Positions 9,686 to 21,100 of a stretch of 64,000 nt of DNA are shown here, piece by piece. Numbering within the stretch: position 1 is the stretch's first letter; each line of letters begins with the position of its first letter. The notes beneath the pieces were generated by a model, which searched no databases, had not been told where the DNA came from, and saw only the letters and a program-made list of their open reading frames with translations. The stretch lies in assembly GCA_949592205.1 (NCBI GenBank), contig CATIUR010000005.1, forward strand, positions 110,869,777-110,933,776, in the 5' to 3' direction. The position numbers and the translations under genes were made by a program. The stretch is from Helichrysum umbraculigerum (Eukaryota; Streptophyta; Magnoliopsida; Asterales; Asteraceae).

Positions 9686-10717
9686 TCAAAACGTTAAGTC
9701 ATTGAAAAGGAATGTACCCATATCAAAGTCAGGGTTCTGTCCGGGTTCACTGGCGTTGCTCACAATGTTTCCGCCACGAGTTTTCTTCTTCCTATTGTTG
9801 CTGATGTTGTTCATGTTTCGCAGCTTCGGACAGTTGTTCTTAAGATGCTTGATGTCACCACACTCAAAACAGGCTTTTGGTTTATTGAGGTTCATAACTG
9901 TAGTTGGGAATTTGCAGTTCTTAGCTTGGTGTCCAAATAGTGAGCACTTTCCACAAGGGGTACCACAGTGTCCAGCGTGATGATAGTCACATTTGGGGCA
10001 GTAAGGCCTAAGTCCTTCATAACCTTTCTTTTCTCCGGATCCAGTAGCATAGGCCTTGACTGTTTCTGGCCTCATTACTAGTTGCTGTCCTGGGTTGTTG
10101 TTGGAATTTCCTTCCCATTTTCTCTTATTGTTTAACACCTTTGCTCCGGTTCCTTCTTCAGTAGGGGTATCATGTTGAGCCATTTGTGCCATGGAGTTGT
10201 GAACTAAGTGAACTGTATTTTCAATGGTTGGGCAAAGAAACATCAATTGTCCTAAGGTGGTTTCCATACTTGTCATGCGTTGTTCGTACTCGAGGATGCG
10301 CATGTCGCTCTGCTCAGCACGATGACGGAGGCTAGTGATTTCTTCCTGGGCATCAGCTAGTTGGGTAAGCATCGTGCTAAGGGTTTCTTTGGTAGGGTAG
10401 GCAGTTTCCCCATTTATGGTAATAACAGCAGGGGTAGTAGCAGTGGATGAAGCAGTAGTAGGGGTAGTAGTAGTAAGGTTATGGGTAGGGTTAGCTTGGA
10501 GTGTCTCAGCAATTTTTCCGGTGGTAAACAACATTCGTGCTGCCATAGGGTTAGGTGAGGATTCCTCATGTTCTTCCTCAGGTGTCATCGTCTCCAAGGG
10601 TTCATCTTCCAACAGTTCAATATCGTCATCCAAAGTAAGTAGGTACGGGAATGTCATTGGTTCATCATAGAGTTGGTTGTCGTCAGACACGTGTTTGTCT
10701 ACAGAGGGACTTGCCAT
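9686..10717 (-). CDS. Element B gag-like protein with novel N-terminus and zinc knuckles
   Basis: This is an open frame of 343 codons starting MASPSVDKH. Residues 1-60 are acidic (DDDIELLEDEP), about 75-110 are Thr-rich, and about 110-160 look coiled-coil (LADAQEEITSLRHRAEQ). From about residue 195 it matches Tekay Gag C-termini: the NKRKWEGN linker, CPKCDYHH, then CGKCSLFGHQAKNC and CFECGDIKHLKNNC. The second full knuckle has K where Gly is usual before His. It ends GTFLFNDLTF, the point where protease begins in relatives (FLLNDLTASILFDTG). The usual Gag capsid core (GTEGAIGLVRW, LTWWN) is absent, so the N-terminal half appears replaced. The ATG is preceded by CTTTTCTTGTAG, a 3' splice-site-like sequence. 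Whether the protein is made is unknown; the uninterrupted frame is suggestive because the rest of B is decayed. Confidence 0.7.
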   Translation of the reverse strand: MASPSVDKHVSDDNQLYDEPMTFPYLLTLDDDIELLEDEPLETMTPEEEHEESSPNPMAARMLFTTGKIAETLQANPTHNLTTTTPTTASSTATTPAVITINGETAYPTKETLSTMLTQLADAQEEITSLRHRAEQSDMRILEYEQRMTSMETTLGQLMFLCPTIENTVHLVHNSMAQMAQHDTPTEEGTGAKVLNNKRKWEGNSNNNPGQQLVMRPETVKAYATGSGEKKGYEGLRPYCPKCDYHHAGHCGTPCGKCSLFGHQAKNCKFPTTVMNLNKPKACFECGDIKHLKNNCPKLRNMNNISNNRKKKTRGGNIVSNASEPGQNPDFDMGTFLFNDLTF

Positions 10718-10735
10718 TTCCTACAAGAAAAGTGT
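10718..10735 (-). promoter_or_regulatory. 3' splice-site-like sequence before gag of B
   Basis: The minus strand reads AACACTTTTCTTGTAG then GAAATGGC, so a pyrimidine-rich run and TAG lie 3 nt before the gag ATG. It is comparable with sites before gag in C, G, F and J. Confidence 0.5.
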
Positions 10736-12796
10736 TTTATCAAAACAATGGGTTTGTAAAAGAGGTGTTAGCCTCTAAAGTTGCATAAATTTCTGGTAAT
10801 GTAACTATCTCATGTTTTATTACAAAAATGTCGGTACCATTTCTGGTTAAATTAGCGTTACCAGTAGTATTACCTACGTTGTGATTTGTCTTTAGATATA
10901 CTGTATGAAAATCAAGTGTTTATACTTATAAAATATTCGTCTATCATAATGTCAACTTAATTGTTGCTAAAAGTTTCGGGATTTGGACCTTGTACAAATG
11001 ATTAGATAAGTAGTTTAAAATTTCCGAAAAAGCTTCTATGAATCGTTTTACGGAGAAGTTTGTGTAAAATTTGTTGGAAATTTTCTATGATGAGAATTTA
11101 TTTGAAAATTTAATGTTTGCTGAAAATTTGAGTCGGTTGAAATATGTTGGAAACTCTTGTCATTGACAAGACGTTGAAAATTTATATCTAGCATTATCAG
11201 TTGAAAATTTGAAGTTATAAATAATTTCGGAATAGATGTTTGATGAAATTCCTTTGAAAACTTGGGTTGGTAGAAATTGGTTGGAAACTTTTTATTTTAT
11301 AGTATGGTATTGGGAAGTACGGTTGATTCTCGTAGTGGCGTAGCCTTGACTGAAAGGGGATGAAAAAGGATAAAAGAATGATTGAGATCTTTTCATGAGG
11401 GCTAAGATTATCGCAGACGTGCTTGAAATAATACGTGACATCGTAGTACGAAGGTTAATTGGTACTAGGTAATATGATTAGTGATCAATAGGGTGCAAGA
11501 TTAATAAAATATAGAATTCGAAGTCTACAAAACATGCAGGACATTATTACATCCGGTCTACAACAAAAGTCTTATACAAAATGTGATGGAGTTGATGAAG
11601 AAGGAGGTGATCTTGAAGTTTCCTACACACAGTACATGTTTAGTGGAATTTCTACTAGTCCTAAGCGAGTTCTATTTTGCACATTAATCTTAATCGCAAG
11701 GCAGCGACTTCGTCTCTAGTCTCCATCACCTGGAGATGGATAGTTTCTATGGTTTCGCTAAGATTTTGTCGATCCTCAAGGATCTGTGCAACTCGGCCCT
11801 ATGCTAGGTGCATCCAACCTAAATGGATTTTGTGTTATTCTAACTCCATAGTGTCTATTACATTTTCGTGGAGGCGTAACCTAGTAGCTAGTACCAGAAC
11901 GGTACGGTAAGTGGGTTCATGTGTGTATAGAGAGGTTCGCATGTCGATAGCTTCTTCGTCCTCTGTAGAAATCTATATTCCTTCTTTAGTTCTCCAAGTC
12001 TCAAGTGTTGCGGGTAACCAATTCCATTGGCGGACATCTGCCCTACGACGGTTCCTAGTGGGTGGAGTATCAGTAGTAGTGGTATGAATAGGACAAGTTC
12101 TAGTTCAAGGTGGTGTGTCTGTTCTTCTAATCGTGTGTAGCACGCGTGCTCCATGGGTCTATGATACAAGTGGGAACGAAGAGTACGAAGTGACGGGAAG
12201 AGGTGTAGTTCATCTAGGTGTCGAAGTATCGTACGGTTTAAGTTCTATACGTGTTCCCGAGTGATTTGGTTGCGAGAAGAAAGAAGAGGGTGAAGTAGGC
12301 GTCACTTATTTGGGTGGCGAATCCTTTGGTGGATTCTCCTCAAGTGAGTCCTATTTGATTATTTTGTGGCCCGATATGGTTGGGTGAGTGGGTATCGTGG
12401 AAATCTCCACAGTAGTATGTAAGGCTAGAGCCACGTTTTCGATGTCAGGTGACGTAGTTGTGGAAGTGGTTGCCGTGAAGAATGGCAAATAAGTTTGTAT
12501 ACATAAGGTTATATATATATATATATACACACATATACATATAAAAACCTAGCACATAAGCACGTATAAAGGTTGGTCCCGTTTCTAACCTTGGTCAAAG
12601 TCTTCTAATGTATTCCTATTCACTATAACCATTTCAAGTCTTGCATCGAATCTCCTTTAATTGTACATAGTTGATCAGGTTATGTTAAATTAAGTTCGAA
12701 TGATGCAATTGCTGAACCAGTCACACCAAATGAGGAATATTAACCTAATGGTTATAGTCTAGGTCACTAATGCAATCCCAGTTCGCTATAACCTAA
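10718..12796 (-). other. Long leader of element B with a possible accessory-ORF relic
   Basis: About 2 kb lie between the primer-binding site and gag, against 1.1 kb in C, G and F. Minus-strand readings near 11680-11920 give phrases such as RLRLHENVIDTMELE and LQVMETRDEVAALRLRL. These resemble the HEQRL, TMD and LEECEQRS region of the accessory coiled-coil ORF of G and F, broken by stops. The rest (10718-11500) is AT-rich, with repeated TTGAAAATTT-like phrases and no coding I can support. The relic call is weak. Confidence 0.4.
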
Positions 12797-12809
12797 GGCT
12801 CTGATACCA
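12797..12809 (-). promoter_or_regulatory. Primer-binding site of element B
   Basis: The minus strand reads TGGTATCAGAGCC, complementary to the 3' end of plant initiator tRNA-Met, three bases after the LTR end. This is the usual minus-strand primer site of Tekay elements. Confidence 0.85.
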
Positions 12810-12812
12810 ATC

Positions 12813-13982
12813 TGTCGCACCCCCGAAACACGTGGCAACGGAAGTATGAGGTGTCACGGGGCTACGACCAAATCAAATATCATTACTCAAAGATTAAAGC
12901 AAACGACCTCTATATGAGACGTTTGAAAATAGTTACATTACAATAATTCAGAAGTTTACAAAAGTATTTGGAGTTCGCATAATAAAAGTAGAATTACATA
13001 ATTAAAACTACAAAATATAGTAAATGCAATTCTAATTCCTTGATGTTTGAAAACAATGCGACTCAAGCTATGTTTTCCAAAAGCTTCCTACTGCGGCGGG
13101 TTACCTGAGAAATACAAGCTAAAAGGTCAACATAAAGTTGGTGAGTTCATAGGTTTAAACAGTTATCAAAGCCTCGGTATGAATCACAAGATTTGTTTGT
13201 TTATTAAACAAGTTAATAAAATTATACTATTGCAATGAGTCTCATAGTTCGAGCTTAACGTTGTTTGCCTCCGGTAAGTGCCTAATCCATAACAATTCTG
13301 ATTCACAAATATTACTGCGCCCGTGGGTCGGCTAGAGCGACTAGCCAGGACGGGAATTGTCAGTTCCCGATAGATCTATCCAATAACATTCACGCATATA
13401 TTAACGAACTATGATGGGTAGAGGGCTTAGGGATTATTTTCGGGTCTCATGCAATCCGTATAAAAGTTGTTTACAGTACTTGTGATCATAAAAACAGTTA
13501 TAAAACAGTTGTATGTATTCTCACCCCTGACTATAAAAACAGTAAAAAGGGAGCTATGAAACTCACCTTAGATTAGCAAGTAGCAAGCAAATATCAAATA
13601 AGCAAGCAAAGTCCAAAGCGCAACCTTCTAACGTCCTAAACGTATAAGGTTGTGTAAGTAGATGTCTTATAAGACCATCTATAGCGATTGTATAAGTGGG
13701 GGTTAATGTCCACTTAAGCCAATCGTGTAGGTGGAGGGTTAATGTCCACCTAGAGCTAGTTCATCAACTAGTATGTCCAAATAAGTTGTTCAAGTTCGTT
13801 TCTTAAAAACGTGTACGACCCGTTGGTGAAAGTTTGTAATAATAATTCATTTAGACATTATTATCAAGTTTGTTTTGCTGTAAACTATTCATTAGTACAT
13901 ATCGTGTGTTGCAAACCGATTATTTTAGTTTGTATAAGTCTTAAACCGTAGGTCAAAGTTGGTCAAACTGGTCAAAGTTGGT
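12813..13982 (-). mobile_element. Element B 5' LTR (right copy), first part
   Basis: It begins, in plus coordinates, TGTCGCACCCCC (the LTR end on the minus strand is GGGGGTGCGACA) and is cut at 13982 by element C, with TSD TTGGT at 13978-13982. It contains the CTCAG/GTAACC site (near 13100), the GTGAGT site (near 13562) and the start of the GGTCAAA array. The LTR resumes at 23756. Without C, the LTR is about 3.08 kb. Confidence 0.9.
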
Positions 13983-14487
13983 TGTAACACGTGCATAATT
14001 AGGATAATTAATTATGCCTAATTATTTGTAACTAGTTGTAATTAGTATATAATAGGACTAATTACAGACTCTATTTGTATATATATATGTGTGTACTTAC
14101 GCGATTGGGATAAATCGTACGAATTAACCGGATGGAGTCCGACACAGTTTATTTGGACGTTGGTGACAGAAATTTACTTAAATAATGAGAACGTATTTTT
14201 GTTATATAAAATACACAATTGAACGAACCTTAATTATATTACCGCGACAACATTACGAATATTTTAGCAAAAACGTATTAAACGCGAATTAATAATTTAG
14301 ATATTTCGACAAATGTTTTTATTATTAATTTCAAAGTATTTTTATTTAAATACTCCAGTTACATTTTAAAAATATAACTGTTTGGTTACAAACTAAAAAC
14401 AAACGAATAATCGATTAGGACACGGAGTAAACAATGTGTTTTAGGGAGAGTTTTCCCTCCCTCCTCCTTTGGATCAGCCTACCCCAA

Positions 14488-14508
14488 CCCCCCCCCCCCC
14501 CCCCCCCC
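14488..14508. repeat. Homopolymer C21 in 5' LTR of C
   Basis: There are 21 consecutive C in the CT-rich part of the LTR. The 3' LTR deletion begins about ten bases upstream of this run, so the run may mark a fragile or structure-forming site, or an assembly weak point. Confidence 0.8.
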
Positions 14509-14895
14509 TCTCATCTCATTCTCTCATTTTCTTTTAAACGAAACACACACACTCCCCAAAAACTCTCTCAACCCAATCCACACCAAATTTTCGGATCTAC
14601 AAATCAACCCACGAAATTCACATATTCGGAATCACCATCACGAGTGGAGCAAGGATATCACAACCGTTTTCATCATTTCATCCTCGATTTAGCTCGATTT
14701 GCAAAAGTAAGAAATTTCTAAAATCTTAGATCTATTCAATTTGGTGTAATGTTTTGATGTTATAATGGTTACACAACTTAGTATGATCCATATGTATAAA
14801 GAAAATATGAATTTACAGCCTAAAAATACGTTAGATTTGAGTTTTGGATCGTGAAATTGCGTCAGTTTCTGGGTTTCTGGGTTGGTGTTCATCAA

Positions 14896-15183
14896 TGCGA
14901 CACAAGCCTTGTGTCGCATGTTGTGTCGCATAAAGCCTGTTATGTCGTACCTTGTGTCGTACCAAACCTTTAGTGTCGTACCCTTTGTGACACAATATTG
15001 TGTCGCACTGTATGTCGCATATTATGTCGTATTTTTATACGACACAACCCTTATGTCGCTATTGAATTAGCATCGCAAGCTTTTGCGACACAACCACTGT
15101 GTCGCAGAGCTCTTGTGTCGCATCTTTCATGCGACACAACCCTTGTGTCGCATACAAATCCTTGTGTCGCAGATTATGTCGCA
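14896..15183 (+). repeat. GTGTCGCA hairpin array, 5' LTR of C
   Basis: It has the same motif and design as in LTR A, including arms TGCGACACAA and TTGTGTCGCA. Several units show T for C in the arm (TATGTCGTA). The 3' LTR keeps only its last part (22408-22550) because of the deletion. Confidence 0.85.
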
Positions 15184-15909
15184 GAAAACAGAAAACTTGG
15201 AAATTTTTAAGGATTTTTACTATAGATAAGTCAAAGTTACTGTAGCAAAGTCAAATTTTACTGTAGCAATTCACTGTAGCAAAGTCAACATTTTAGAATT
15301 TTTATTACAAACCGTCACCAACTGGCCAAACCTGTCTTCTCAAAACAAACGACTACGAACATACAAACAAACTTTGGGCATACTAGTTGTGTACAACTAA
15401 ACGAAATGTCTCGCGAGACACATACTTACATAACTTCATATGATTAGGCATTTGAAGGTTACGGGTTCGGAGAACCTACTTGCTATATTTACTACCTGCT
15501 ATTTGCTACGGCTTATTACAAGACTCAGGTGAGTCTTACGGCCCCACTTTTACTGTTTTATCTTATTGGGGGAGATACATGCTACTACTTTTCTTTGAAC
15601 ACAAGTACTAAAACTGTTTACTATACCAAACGGAATTGCATGAGTTACTTACAAACAGCAGTCTCTCCATCATATATCGTTAGTTATGGACTTAAGCGCG
15701 AACACTAGTTAATGGATCCATTATGGAAATGACCCTCCCCGCCCGGGGCAGTAGCGCTGCCACGTACTGATTTACACGTAGAAACGGGTGACTAATTATT
15801 CGTTACTGATGCTTGCTCAATTACGAGCATGTCACGGGAGCAAACTTATTACTTACGGGTTAAGCTTCGATTATGAGCCTCATGGCAACGGTATAAACTA
15901 CTTACTTAC

Positions 15910-15956
15910 ATTTGCGGGATTGCAAATACTGGTTTTACATTTGCTGGATTGCAAAT
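15910..15956 (+). repeat. Two ATTTGC/GCAAAT hairpins in LTR C
   Basis: Arms ATTTGC and GCAAAT around GGGATT (15910-15927) and TGGATT (15939-15956). The copies in the 3' LTR are at 23276-23322. Single equivalents lie in G (28876-28892) and H (near 39329-39345). Confidence 0.8.
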
Positions 15957-16392
15957 ACTGATTTTACGCCTATGGGCACTACTGATGAAATCTTGTGTTT
16001 CAAAACTGATATTACTTACAAACCTGTGAGATTCACCAACATTCGTGTTGAACCTTTAGCATGTATTCTCAGGTACTCACATGGAGTAGGATCTCTCCAG
16101 GACATAGCTAGAGTCGTATGATTTCAACTAAACTGCATTAACGGAGATTCTCAGCATTATCTTTTGTACATGTTGATTATGTAATAGAATCTCCCGCCAT
16201 ATGCGTGGACTCTAGGGAACTATTTTTGTATACGAAAACATTAAGTTTTCAAACATTATATCTATGGGATGTAACTAATTTACAAACGTTGCATATAGAT
16301 GTCGTTTGCTTTATCTTAGTGCTGTGATATTTGATTAGTAGCACCCCAAAACCTGCTTCCGCTAAACAGTGAATTTCGGGGGTGTTACAGAT

Positions 16393-16407
16393 TGGTATAA
16401 GAGACAG
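16393..16407 (+). promoter_or_regulatory. Primer-binding site of element C
   Basis: TGGTATAAGAGACAG follows the LTR by three bases. It is the initiator tRNA-Met site TGGTATCAGAG with one mismatch (A for C). Confidence 0.8.
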
Positions 16408-16689
16408 GTTATAGTGAACTAGGTTGCATTTAGTGGGCCTAGACTATGACCGTTAGGCAGTATTTCCTTGCTAGGCATGATTGGTTCAGGAATTACATCA
16501 TACGACTTTAATTTAACATAGCCTGATCAACTATGTACAATTAAGGAAAGATGACGTGAGGTCTGAAATGGTTATGTTGGACAGGAATGCGTTAGTTGAC
16601 TCTGACCACGAGAGAACCGGACCATTACTTGATACGTGCTAGACACTAGGCTGGATATTATATACTTATATATATTAGCCTCGTCTTAC

Positions 16690-16705
16690 TTACACTCTGC
16701 CACAG
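16690..16705 (+). promoter_or_regulatory. 3' splice-site-like sequence before accessory ORF of C
   Basis: TTACACTCTGCCACAG is followed two bases later by the ATG at 16708. G and F have CTTTGTCTCAG at the same place. Confidence 0.45.
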
Positions 16706-16707
16706 GA

Positions 16708-17185
16708 ATGGCAAACACACCACCTAATCCGTCACACTCTCACTCACATGGGTCACGAAACCCACGAGTAGCCAGGAGGAACACGAGGTCACCTCGAACC
16801 AGCCCCTATCCTGTTCATAACTTTCAGAACTCGGCATATCTCACGATGCCAGTGTTGACTACCCAACTCCGCCGTCAGGAGCAGAGGCTCGAAAATCTCG
16901 AACGGGAACAACACCGAATGACCTGCCTGCTTCGCCAAGCTCTTGACCGCATATCACAACTCCAGGATTCAGGATTCAATGACCGCTGAATTAGGTGCGG
17001 ATGAACTCGTAGGAAACCGACTAGAGGAATGTGAACAGCGTTCACAGGAGACTGAGGATCACACTCGAGCACTAGTACAACGACTGGCCTTGGTTGAGGA
17101 CAACACCAGGCAAACCAACAGACTTGCAGAAACCGTGGACCGCCTCGTCGCGCTGATGGAACAAATTAATCTGCATCAAGATTAG
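16708..17185 (+). pseudogene. Element C accessory coiled-coil ORF, frameshifted
   Basis: It begins MANTPPNPSHSHSHGSRNPR and reads to a stop at 16989. The homologous continuation is in another frame from about 16980: RLEECEQRSQETEDH, LVQRLALVEDNTRQ, MEQINLHQD. Together the two pieces equal the 157-163 residue ORFs of G and F. The N-terminus is basic and Ser/Pro-rich (NPRVARRNTR), and the rest is heptad-like, with Leu, Glu, Gln and Arg, as in coiled coils. I recognise no known domain. The middle of the C protein differs clearly from G and F (LRRQEQRLENLEREQHRM), but the first and last thirds are conserved. Confidence 0.75.
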
Positions 17186-17424
17186 ATCAGTCTGTAACTT
17201 GTAACCAGCTAACTACTTTATTAGGGCCTATGTAATCCAACCGGATGTAACAATTCTCGGCACTTTTGCACTACTGTTACTCTGTAATCTTTTGGAAACC
17301 CGTACCTTGTATTCAACTTGCTTATCTAAATGAAATGTGATTGTCACTTCGTACTGTTATCGTGTATCTCACCATTTACACTTGTGACATATCATAATTT
17401 CATGCAAATATCTTATTCCTCTTT

Positions 17425-17445
17425 CCTTGTTCTTTTCTTGTTCAG
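17425..17445 (+). promoter_or_regulatory. Strong 3' splice-site-like sequence before gag of C
   Basis: A long pyrimidine run ends TTCTTTTCTTGTTCAG at 17445, and the gag ATG follows after CATC at 17450. It is the best acceptor-like match in the window. Confidence 0.6.
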
Positions 17446-17449
17446 CATC

Positions 17450-18165
17450 ATGCCTCCTCGTCGACAGATCACCCTCACTGAAGCCGAAGTTGCGGGTCTG
17501 ATTGCCCGTAGTGTGGGCCAATCCCTAGCTACCCGAACATCAACTCCTGGTAGTGAAGATACAGCTACTAATGGACCATAACCCAAACCCTGTTCTTACA
17601 AAGACTTCCAGAACTGCAAACCTCTGAACTTTGCAGGTACTGAGGGAGCTATCGGTCTAGTACGCTGGATCGAGAAAGTCGAATCTGTATTTCTTATCTG
17701 CAACTGTGCGGAGGGAGACAAGGTTAAGTTCTCCGTTAGTACTTTTACTGACACCGCACTCACCTGGTGGAACACTTATGCCCAGACTGTGGGTGTTGCT
17801 AATGCTTACAAACTCCCGTGGGAGGAGTTGAAGGAGATGTTGAGGGGCGAGTACTGCCCCAGGGATGAATTGAAACAGCTGGAATTGGAATTCTGGAACC
17901 ACAAGATGCAGGGTGATGACATCACCGGATACACCAACCGTTTCCACCAACTGGCACTTCTGTGCCCAACCATGGTCGATCCTGAGTACAAGAGGATCGA
18001 GAAATACGTTGATGGACTTCCCGAGAGACTCCAAGACCTGGTGACTTCATCTAAACCGGGTACTATTCAGAGCGCCATTCGTATGGCTCATGAGCTAACG
18101 GCAAATTCTGTCTGCCGTGGCACAACCTCAACCCCATCTACAAACAACAAACGCAAATGGGAAGG
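17450..18165 (+). pseudogene. Element C gag, N-terminal and core part, with stop and frameshift
   Basis: It starts MPPRRQITLTEAEVAGLIAR. A stop at 17579-17581 (NGP*PKPCSYKD) breaks it, then the same frame holds the Gag capsid core: GTEGAIGLVRWIEKVESVF, LTWWNTYAQTVG, YCPRDELKQLELEFW, YTNRFHQLALLCPTMV and GLPERLQDLV. Near 18150-18165, after NNKRKWEGNP, the homologous frame shifts by one base into the zinc-knuckle and pol frame. Element F keeps all of this in one frame, so I read both lesions as mutations and not as programmed recoding. Confidence 0.85.
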
Positions 18166-21100
18166 AAACCCAACTCATCCAACCAAACCTCCAACAAAAA
18201 GCCTGAGTTTGTTAAGGATTATTCATCTGGTACATCGGAAAAGAAGGGGTACGTGGGAAGCAAGCCTTACTGTCCCAAATGCAACCGCCATCATGACGGT
18301 TCTTGCCCTTGCTCCAACAGCAAACGGTTCGGGCACCTAGCCAAGGATTGCCGAACCAACATTACTAACCCCAACACTAATGCACCAAAGGCCTGCTTTG
18401 GGTGCGGAAATCCAGGGCATTTCAAGAGAGATTGCCCAAAGCTGAAAAACAACAACAACCCTGCTCGCGGTAGATCATTCGTTATCAAGCCTGGGGAAGC
18501 CAGACAAGACCCGAATGTTGTGATGGGTATGTTCCTTCTCAACGATCTTACTGCTTCTATATTATTTGATACTGGAGCCGATAGAAGTTTCATTTCTGAG
18601 AAATTTAGCCCCTTACTTGATATAACTCCCACTGCCTTAGATGCTAAATACATTGTAGAATTAGCTAACGGCAAACTGATTGAGACTGATAGCATCATAC
18701 GCAACTGTACACTTAACCTTACGAACGAAATGTTTCCCATTGATTTAATCCCTGTCGAGATCGGCAGCTTCGATATTATCGTCGGTATGGATTGGTTATC
18801 CAAGCACCGAGCTGAAATCATCTGTCATGACAAAATCGTTCGCATACCTCTTGTCTCCGGTGGAACCTTAGTCCTACAAGGGGAGACCGGCAGACGGAAT
18901 TTGAATATTGTATCCTGCCTCAAAACTAGAAAGTATCTACGAAAAGGGTATCAAGCCATCCTCGCACATGTAACGGAGAATAAGTCGGAGGAGAAGAGTC
19001 TTGAGGATGTTCCAATCGTGCGGGATTTCCCGGAAGTATTTCCTGAGGATTTGCCCGGACTTCCGCCACCTAGACAAATTGAATTTCAAATCGAACTTGT
19101 GCCAGGAGCTGCACCCGTGGCACGAGCCCCTTACCGTCTAGCACCATCCGAAATGCAGGAGTTGTCTAACCAACTACAGGAACTCCTGGACAGAGGATTT
19201 ATTCGACCAAGTTCCTCGCCTTGGGGAGCTCCGGTCTTATTCGTGAAAAAGAAAGATGGATCTTTCCGCATGTGTATCGATTACCGAGAGCTGAATAAGC
19301 TAACCATAAATAATCGGTACCCGCTTCCTAGAATCGATGACCTATTTGACCAGCTCCAGGGATCAAGTGTTTACTCAAAGATTGATCTACGGTCAGGTTA
19401 TCATCAACTCCGAGTCCGCGACAATGATATTCCAAAGACAGCCTTCCGAACTCGTTACGGGCATTACGAATTCCAAGTAATGCCATTCGGTTTAACCAAC
19501 GCACCGGCCGTATTCATGGACCTTATGAATCGGGTGTGCAAACCGTATCTTGACAAATTCGTCATTGTGTTTATCGATGACATACTGATTTACTCCCGTA
19601 ATGAGCAGGAACATGCTCAACATCTGAAAACCATTCTAGGACTCCTTAGACACGAAGAGTTATATGCCAAATTCTCTAAGTGTGAGTTCTGGATTCGAAC
19701 CGTTCAATTTCTCGGACACGTGATTGACAGCCAAGGAATTCATGTTGATCCCGCCAAGATTGAAGCAATCAAAGGCTGGGAGTCACCGACCACTCCAACC
19801 GAAGTGAGACAATTCTTAGGTCTTGCTGGTTATTACCGCCGATTCATTGAAAACTTTTCAAGAATAGCTGTTCCAATAACAACACTGACTCAGAAAGATA
19901 AGAAGTTCGATTGGACTGATAAACAGGAGTCAGCTTTCCAGCTATTGAAAAACAAACTTTGCAGTGCACCAATCTTGTCCTTACCCGAGGGCACCGATGA
20001 TTTCGTAGTTTATTGCGACGCCTCACACCAAGGACTTGGTTGCGTGTTAATGCAACGGGAAAAAGTCATTGCCTATGCCTCACGACAACTAAAAATCCAC
20101 GAGAAAAACTATACGACCCACGACCTCGAGTTAGGTGCCGTGGTCTTCGCATTGAAAATCTGGAGACATTACCTCTACGGTACGAAAAGCACCATCTTTA
20201 CCGATCACAAAAGTCTCCAACACATATTCGATCAGAAAGATCTAAACATGAGGCAACGCTGTTGGGTTGAGTTACTTAGTGACTACGACTGCGAGATCAG
20301 ATACCATCCGGGCAAGGCTAACGTAGTTGCTGATGCCTTAAGCCGAAAGGAACGAGTGAAACCCCTTCGAGTCCGAGCACTTTCTATGACAATTCGTAAC
20401 GAGCTCCCTGCTCAAATCCTTACCACTCAGCTCGAAGCACTCAGCGATGAAAACCTGAAAAATGAAGCCTTACGAGGCTTGGATAAACTATTCGAAATCA
20501 AACCCGATGGAACTCGATATTTCTCTAACCGGGTGTGGTTACCCAAATTCGGAAACTTGCGAGATTTGGTGATGGCTGAAGCTCACAAATCTCGATACCC
20601 TATACATCCTGGTTCTGACAAGATGTATCAAGACGTCAAAGGGTTGTATTGGTGGCCTAACATGAAAGCTGACATCGCCAAGTACGTCAGTAAATGCCTA
20701 ACCTGTTCCAAAGTCAAGGCCGAATACCAAAGACCCTCTGGATTGCTCCAACAACCTAAAATCCCTCAATGGAAATGGGAAAAGATTACCATGGACTTCA
20801 TTACCAAACTACCAAAAACTTCGAGTGGTTGCGATACCATTTGGGTGATCGTGGACCGTCTCACGAAATCTGCTCATTTCCAGGTCATCAAGGAAACCGA
20901 CAAGATGGAGCGTCTGACTCGCATCTACGTCAAGGAAATCATCTCACGACACGGTGTACCTATCTCGATCATCTCGGATAGGGACAGCCATTTTACTTCT
21001 AACTTTTGGCAATCACTACAGAAATCTCTTGGTACTCGTCTGGATATGAGTACTGCTTATCACCCGCAAACCGATGGCCAAAGCGAGCGAACTATCCAAA

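Larger units (their letters stand above)
13983..16389 (+). mobile_element. Element C 5' LTR (2407 bp)
   Basis: It begins TGTAACACGTGC (the 3' copy has TGTAACACCCGC) and ends GGGGGTGTTACA. Landmarks: TTGGTGA (14160), C21 run (14488-14508), donor-like AAAGTAAGAAATT (14705), GTGTCGCA array (14896-15183), TACTGTAGCAAAGTCAA repeats (about 15225-15290), TCACCAA (15315), palindrome TGTCTCGCGAGACA (15407-15420), CTCAG/GTGAGT (15524-15534), two ATTTGC hairpins (15910-15956) and TTCTCAG/GTACTC (16066-16078). Confidence 0.93.

Noticed and set aside
11888..12169. 93-aa minus-strand ORF in the leader of B as an intact gene
   Set aside because: The sequence does not match the accessory ORF well in this frame and is broken on both sides; kept only as part of a possible relic.
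18150..18165. Programmed frameshift between gag and pol in C
   Set aside because: F keeps gag and pol in one frame, no slippery site is evident, and C also has a gag stop, so mutation is simpler.
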